Shown here piece by piece: positions 42,492-44,120 of a stretch of 44,120 nucleotides of DNA (positions are counted from its first letter, which is position 1; every line of letters starts with the position of its first letter). The stretch covers positions 1 to 44,120 of the forward strand of contig CAYZZA010000004.1 in NCBI GenBank assembly GCA_964482685.1. Direction: 5' to 3'. Made by a program: the position numbers and the translations under genes. The DNA comes from CAYZZA01 sp964482685. Its GTDB lineage: Bacteria > Bacillota > Bacilli > Lactobacillales > Carnobacteriaceae_A. Under the pieces are notes generated by a model that was not told where the DNA came from, made no database searches, and saw nothing but the letters and a program-made list of their open reading frames with translations.

Positions 42492-43658
42492 ATGGCGGCG
42501 AAAAAAGATTTTTATGATGTGTTAGGAGTATCAAAAGATGCTTCTGACCAAGAACTAAAGAAAGCATACCGACAATTATCAAAAAAATACCACCCAGATA
42601 TCAACAAAGATCCCGGGGCAGAAGATACCTTTAAAGAAATCCAAGAAGCGTATGAAACACTAAGTGACGCAGACAAACGTAGTGCTTACGATCAATACGG
42701 ACACGCAAGCACCGATCCAAACTTTGGTGGCGGGTTCGGAGGAGGCGGCTTTGGCGGCGGTGGCTTTGGTGGCGGCTTTGGCGGAGGCGGCTTTGAAGAC
42801 ATCTTCGAACAGTTTTTTGGTGGGGGCGGACGATCTGTTGATCCAAACGCTCCTCGTCAAGGAGAAGATTTGCAATATGTCATGGACCTTGAGTTTGAAG
42901 AAGCCATTTTCGGCAAAAGCACCACCATCTCCTACAACCGCGAAGAAATTTGTAAAACGTGTGGCGGAGACGGCGCCAAGCCAGGAACAAAACCTGTCAC
43001 GTGTCACAAGTGTCAAGGTAGCGGAACCATCCAAGTAGAGCGTCAAACGCCGCTTGGACGTGTGATGACTCGTCAAGTGTGTGATGTGTGTGGAGGTAGC
43101 GGACAAGAAATCAAAGAAAAATGTCAAACATGTTACGGATCCGGTCACACCAAACAGCGTCACAGCGTAAAAGTTACCGTGCCTGCAGGTGTAGAAGATG
43201 GCAACCAAATGCGTCTCCAAGGCCAAGGAAACGCGGGCATCAATGGCGGTCCTTATGGAGATTTATATGTGGTCTTCCAAGTTAAACCAAGCACTCAATT
43301 TGAGCGCCAAGGGTCTGAAATTCTATATGAATTGACGATTAACTTTGTGCAAGCGAGTTTAGGAGACGAAGTGGAAGTACCTACAGTCCACGGCAAGGTA
43401 AAGTTAAAAATCCCTGCCGGGACACAAAGCGGCACCAACTTCCGCTTAAAAGGAAAAGGAGCCCCACGTTTGCGCAGATCAGGTAACGGCGATCAACACG
43501 TGAAAGTCAACGTCGAGATTCCAAAGAAACTAGATAGTGCGCAAGCCGATCTTCTTCGAAAATACGCAGACGTAAGTGGCATGAAGCTTACCGAACAAGC
43601 AGACGAATCTTTTTTTGATAAAGTCAAAGATGTCTTTCGAGACAAAGGAAAAAAATAA
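42492..43658 (+). CDS. dnaJ: Chaperone DnaJ (type I Hsp40)
   Basis: DnaJ delivers substrates to DnaK and stimulates its ATPase. The 388 residues have a J domain with His34-Pro35-Asp36. A glycine/phenylalanine region (about 76-115) is built of repeated FGGGG units. Four CxxCxGxG zinc motifs are complete (CKTCGGDG from about 154, CHKCQGSG, CDVCGGSG, CQTCYGSG). Two C-terminal beta domains follow. GGAGGT lies 6 bases before ATG 42492. A terminator follows. Confidence 0.98.
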   Translation: MAAKKDFYDVLGVSKDASDQELKKAYRQLSKKYHPDINKDPGAEDTFKEIQEAYETLSDADKRSAYDQYGHASTDPNFGGGFGGGGFGGGGFGGGFGGGGFEDIFEQFFGGGGRSVDPNAPRQGEDLQYVMDLEFEEAIFGKSTTISYNREEICKTCGGDGAKPGTKPVTCHKCQGSGTIQVERQTPLGRVMTRQVCDVCGGSGQEIKEKCQTCYGSGHTKQRHSVKVTVPAGVEDGNQMRLQGQGNAGINGGPYGDLYVVFQVKPSTQFERQGSEILYELTINFVQASLGDEVEVPTVHGKVKLKIPAGTQSGTNFRLKGKGAPRLRRSGNGDQHVKVNVEIPKKLDSAQADLLRKYADVSGMKLTEQADESFFDKVKDVFRDKGKK

Positions 43659-43665
43659 ACACCCC

Positions 43666-43692
43666 AAAACCTGAGACACTCTCAGGTTTTTT
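43666..43692 (+). terminator. Terminator after dnaJ
   Basis: AAAACCTGAGA (43666-43676) pairs with TCTCAGGTTTT (43680-43690), loop CAC, with six T residues to 43692. Confidence 0.9.
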
Positions 43693-43763
43693 GGTTATCT
43701 TGTGTCTACCAGTCCTATTTGAGGGTGTTTAGGCAGGATTCAAGGAGAACGGCTTGTCTATCA

Positions 43764-43792
43764 TTGTAAAAAGGACGTTCTATTGTTATAAT
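43764..43792 (+). promoter_or_regulatory. lepA promoter
   Basis: TTGTAA (43764-43769), 17 bases and a perfect TATAAT (43787-43792) with an extended TG at 43784-43785. It lies 46 bases before the lepA start. Confidence 0.82.
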
Positions 43793-43838
43793 TTTAAAGG
43801 AAGTAGTAGAAAAGCTTAGAATGAAAGTAGGCTATTGA

Positions 43839-44120
43839 TTGATAAATAAAGTAGATGTTGAAAATAGACAAAAAAATATACGTAATTTCTCGATTATTGC
43901 CCATATTGACCACGGGAAATCGACGATCGCAGACCGTATTCTTCAGTTAACAGACACCGTATCCGATCGAATCATGCAAGCGCAGTATTTAGATGCCATG
44001 GAATTGGAACGAGAACGCGGCATTACCATCAAACTAAACGCCGTAGAATTGGAATACACAGCAAAAGATGGAGAAACCTACATCTTGCATTTGATTGATA
44101 CTCCCGGACACGTAGACTTT
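43839..44120 (+). CDS. lepA: Elongation factor 4 LepA (5' part)
   Basis: LepA is a ribosome-bound translational GTPase that helps stalled or maturing ribosomes. The window holds the first 94 codons: the G1 motif AHIDHGKST, the switch region ELERERGITIKL and the G3 motif DTPGHVDF at the window edge. The start is TTG 43839, the only start codon in frame that keeps the usual short N-terminal extension; a weak AGTAGG lies 8 bases upstream. dnaJ-lepA order is common in Lactobacillales. Confidence 0.95.
   Translation, partial: MINKVDVENRQKNIRNFSIIAHIDHGKSTIADRILQLTDTVSDRIMQAQYLDAMELERERGITIKLNAVELEYTAKDGETYILHLIDTPGHVDF

Overview
The window is a housekeeping segment of a low-GC Gram-positive chromosome, most likely from the order Lactobacillales (the family cannot be fixed by eye; Carnobacteriaceae or Aerococcaceae-like taxa fit). 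Signs of this are strong AGGAGG-type ribosome binding sites, a Gram-positive PolC replicative polymerase, Firmicutes-only families (YneF, YnzC, YlxR/YlxQ, LapA-domain and DegV proteins), an HrcA/CIRCE heat-shock operon, a LexA box of the Bacillus type, and Firmicutes gene order. I see no phage, insertion sequence, CRISPR array, rRNA or tRNA gene. Nearly all genes are on the + strand; only lexA and plsC are on the - strand.

Layout. 1-2.6 kb: the 3' end of clpX, then engB, then an intact gene for a glutamyl-tRNA reductase-like protein lacking the catalytic cysteine. It sits near where Bacillus has hemA, but no other heme gene follows. 2.7-10.2 kb: obgE, rnz, a short-chain dehydrogenase, a LapA-domain membrane protein, a DegV lipid-binding protein, recJ and apt. 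10.3-13.7 kb: lexA (reverse, with its own SOS box), a YnzC-family gene, tkt and yneF. 13.8-18.2 kb: a heterodimeric ABC exporter pair and plsC (reverse).

18.3-31.2 kb: rpsB with a strongly folded leader, tsf, pyrH-frr, uppS-cdsA-rseP-proS and polC. polC is crossed by a run of 10 N that breaks its frame artificially. 31.3-36.4 kb: the rimP-nusA-ylxR-ylxQ-infB-rbfA translation/transcription operon, with a terminator hairpin in its leader. 36.8-38.7 kb: truB-ribF. 38.7-43.7 kb: hrcA-grpE-dnaK-dnaJ behind a CIRCE operator. The window ends inside lepA.

The genes serve ribosome assembly and translation (EngB, Obg, S2, EF-Ts, RRF, RimP, IF-2, RbfA, TruB, LepA, ProRS), envelope lipid synthesis (UppS, CdsA, RseP, PlsC, DegV), DNA replication and repair (PolC, RecJ, LexA) and protein quality control (ClpX, HrcA, GrpE, DnaK, DnaJ). 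The most unusual item is the HemA-like pseudoenzyme. Next come the folded rpsB leader, the rimP attenuator, and the repeat-bearing non-coding spacer between rbfA and truB. No wholly new multi-gene system is apparent.
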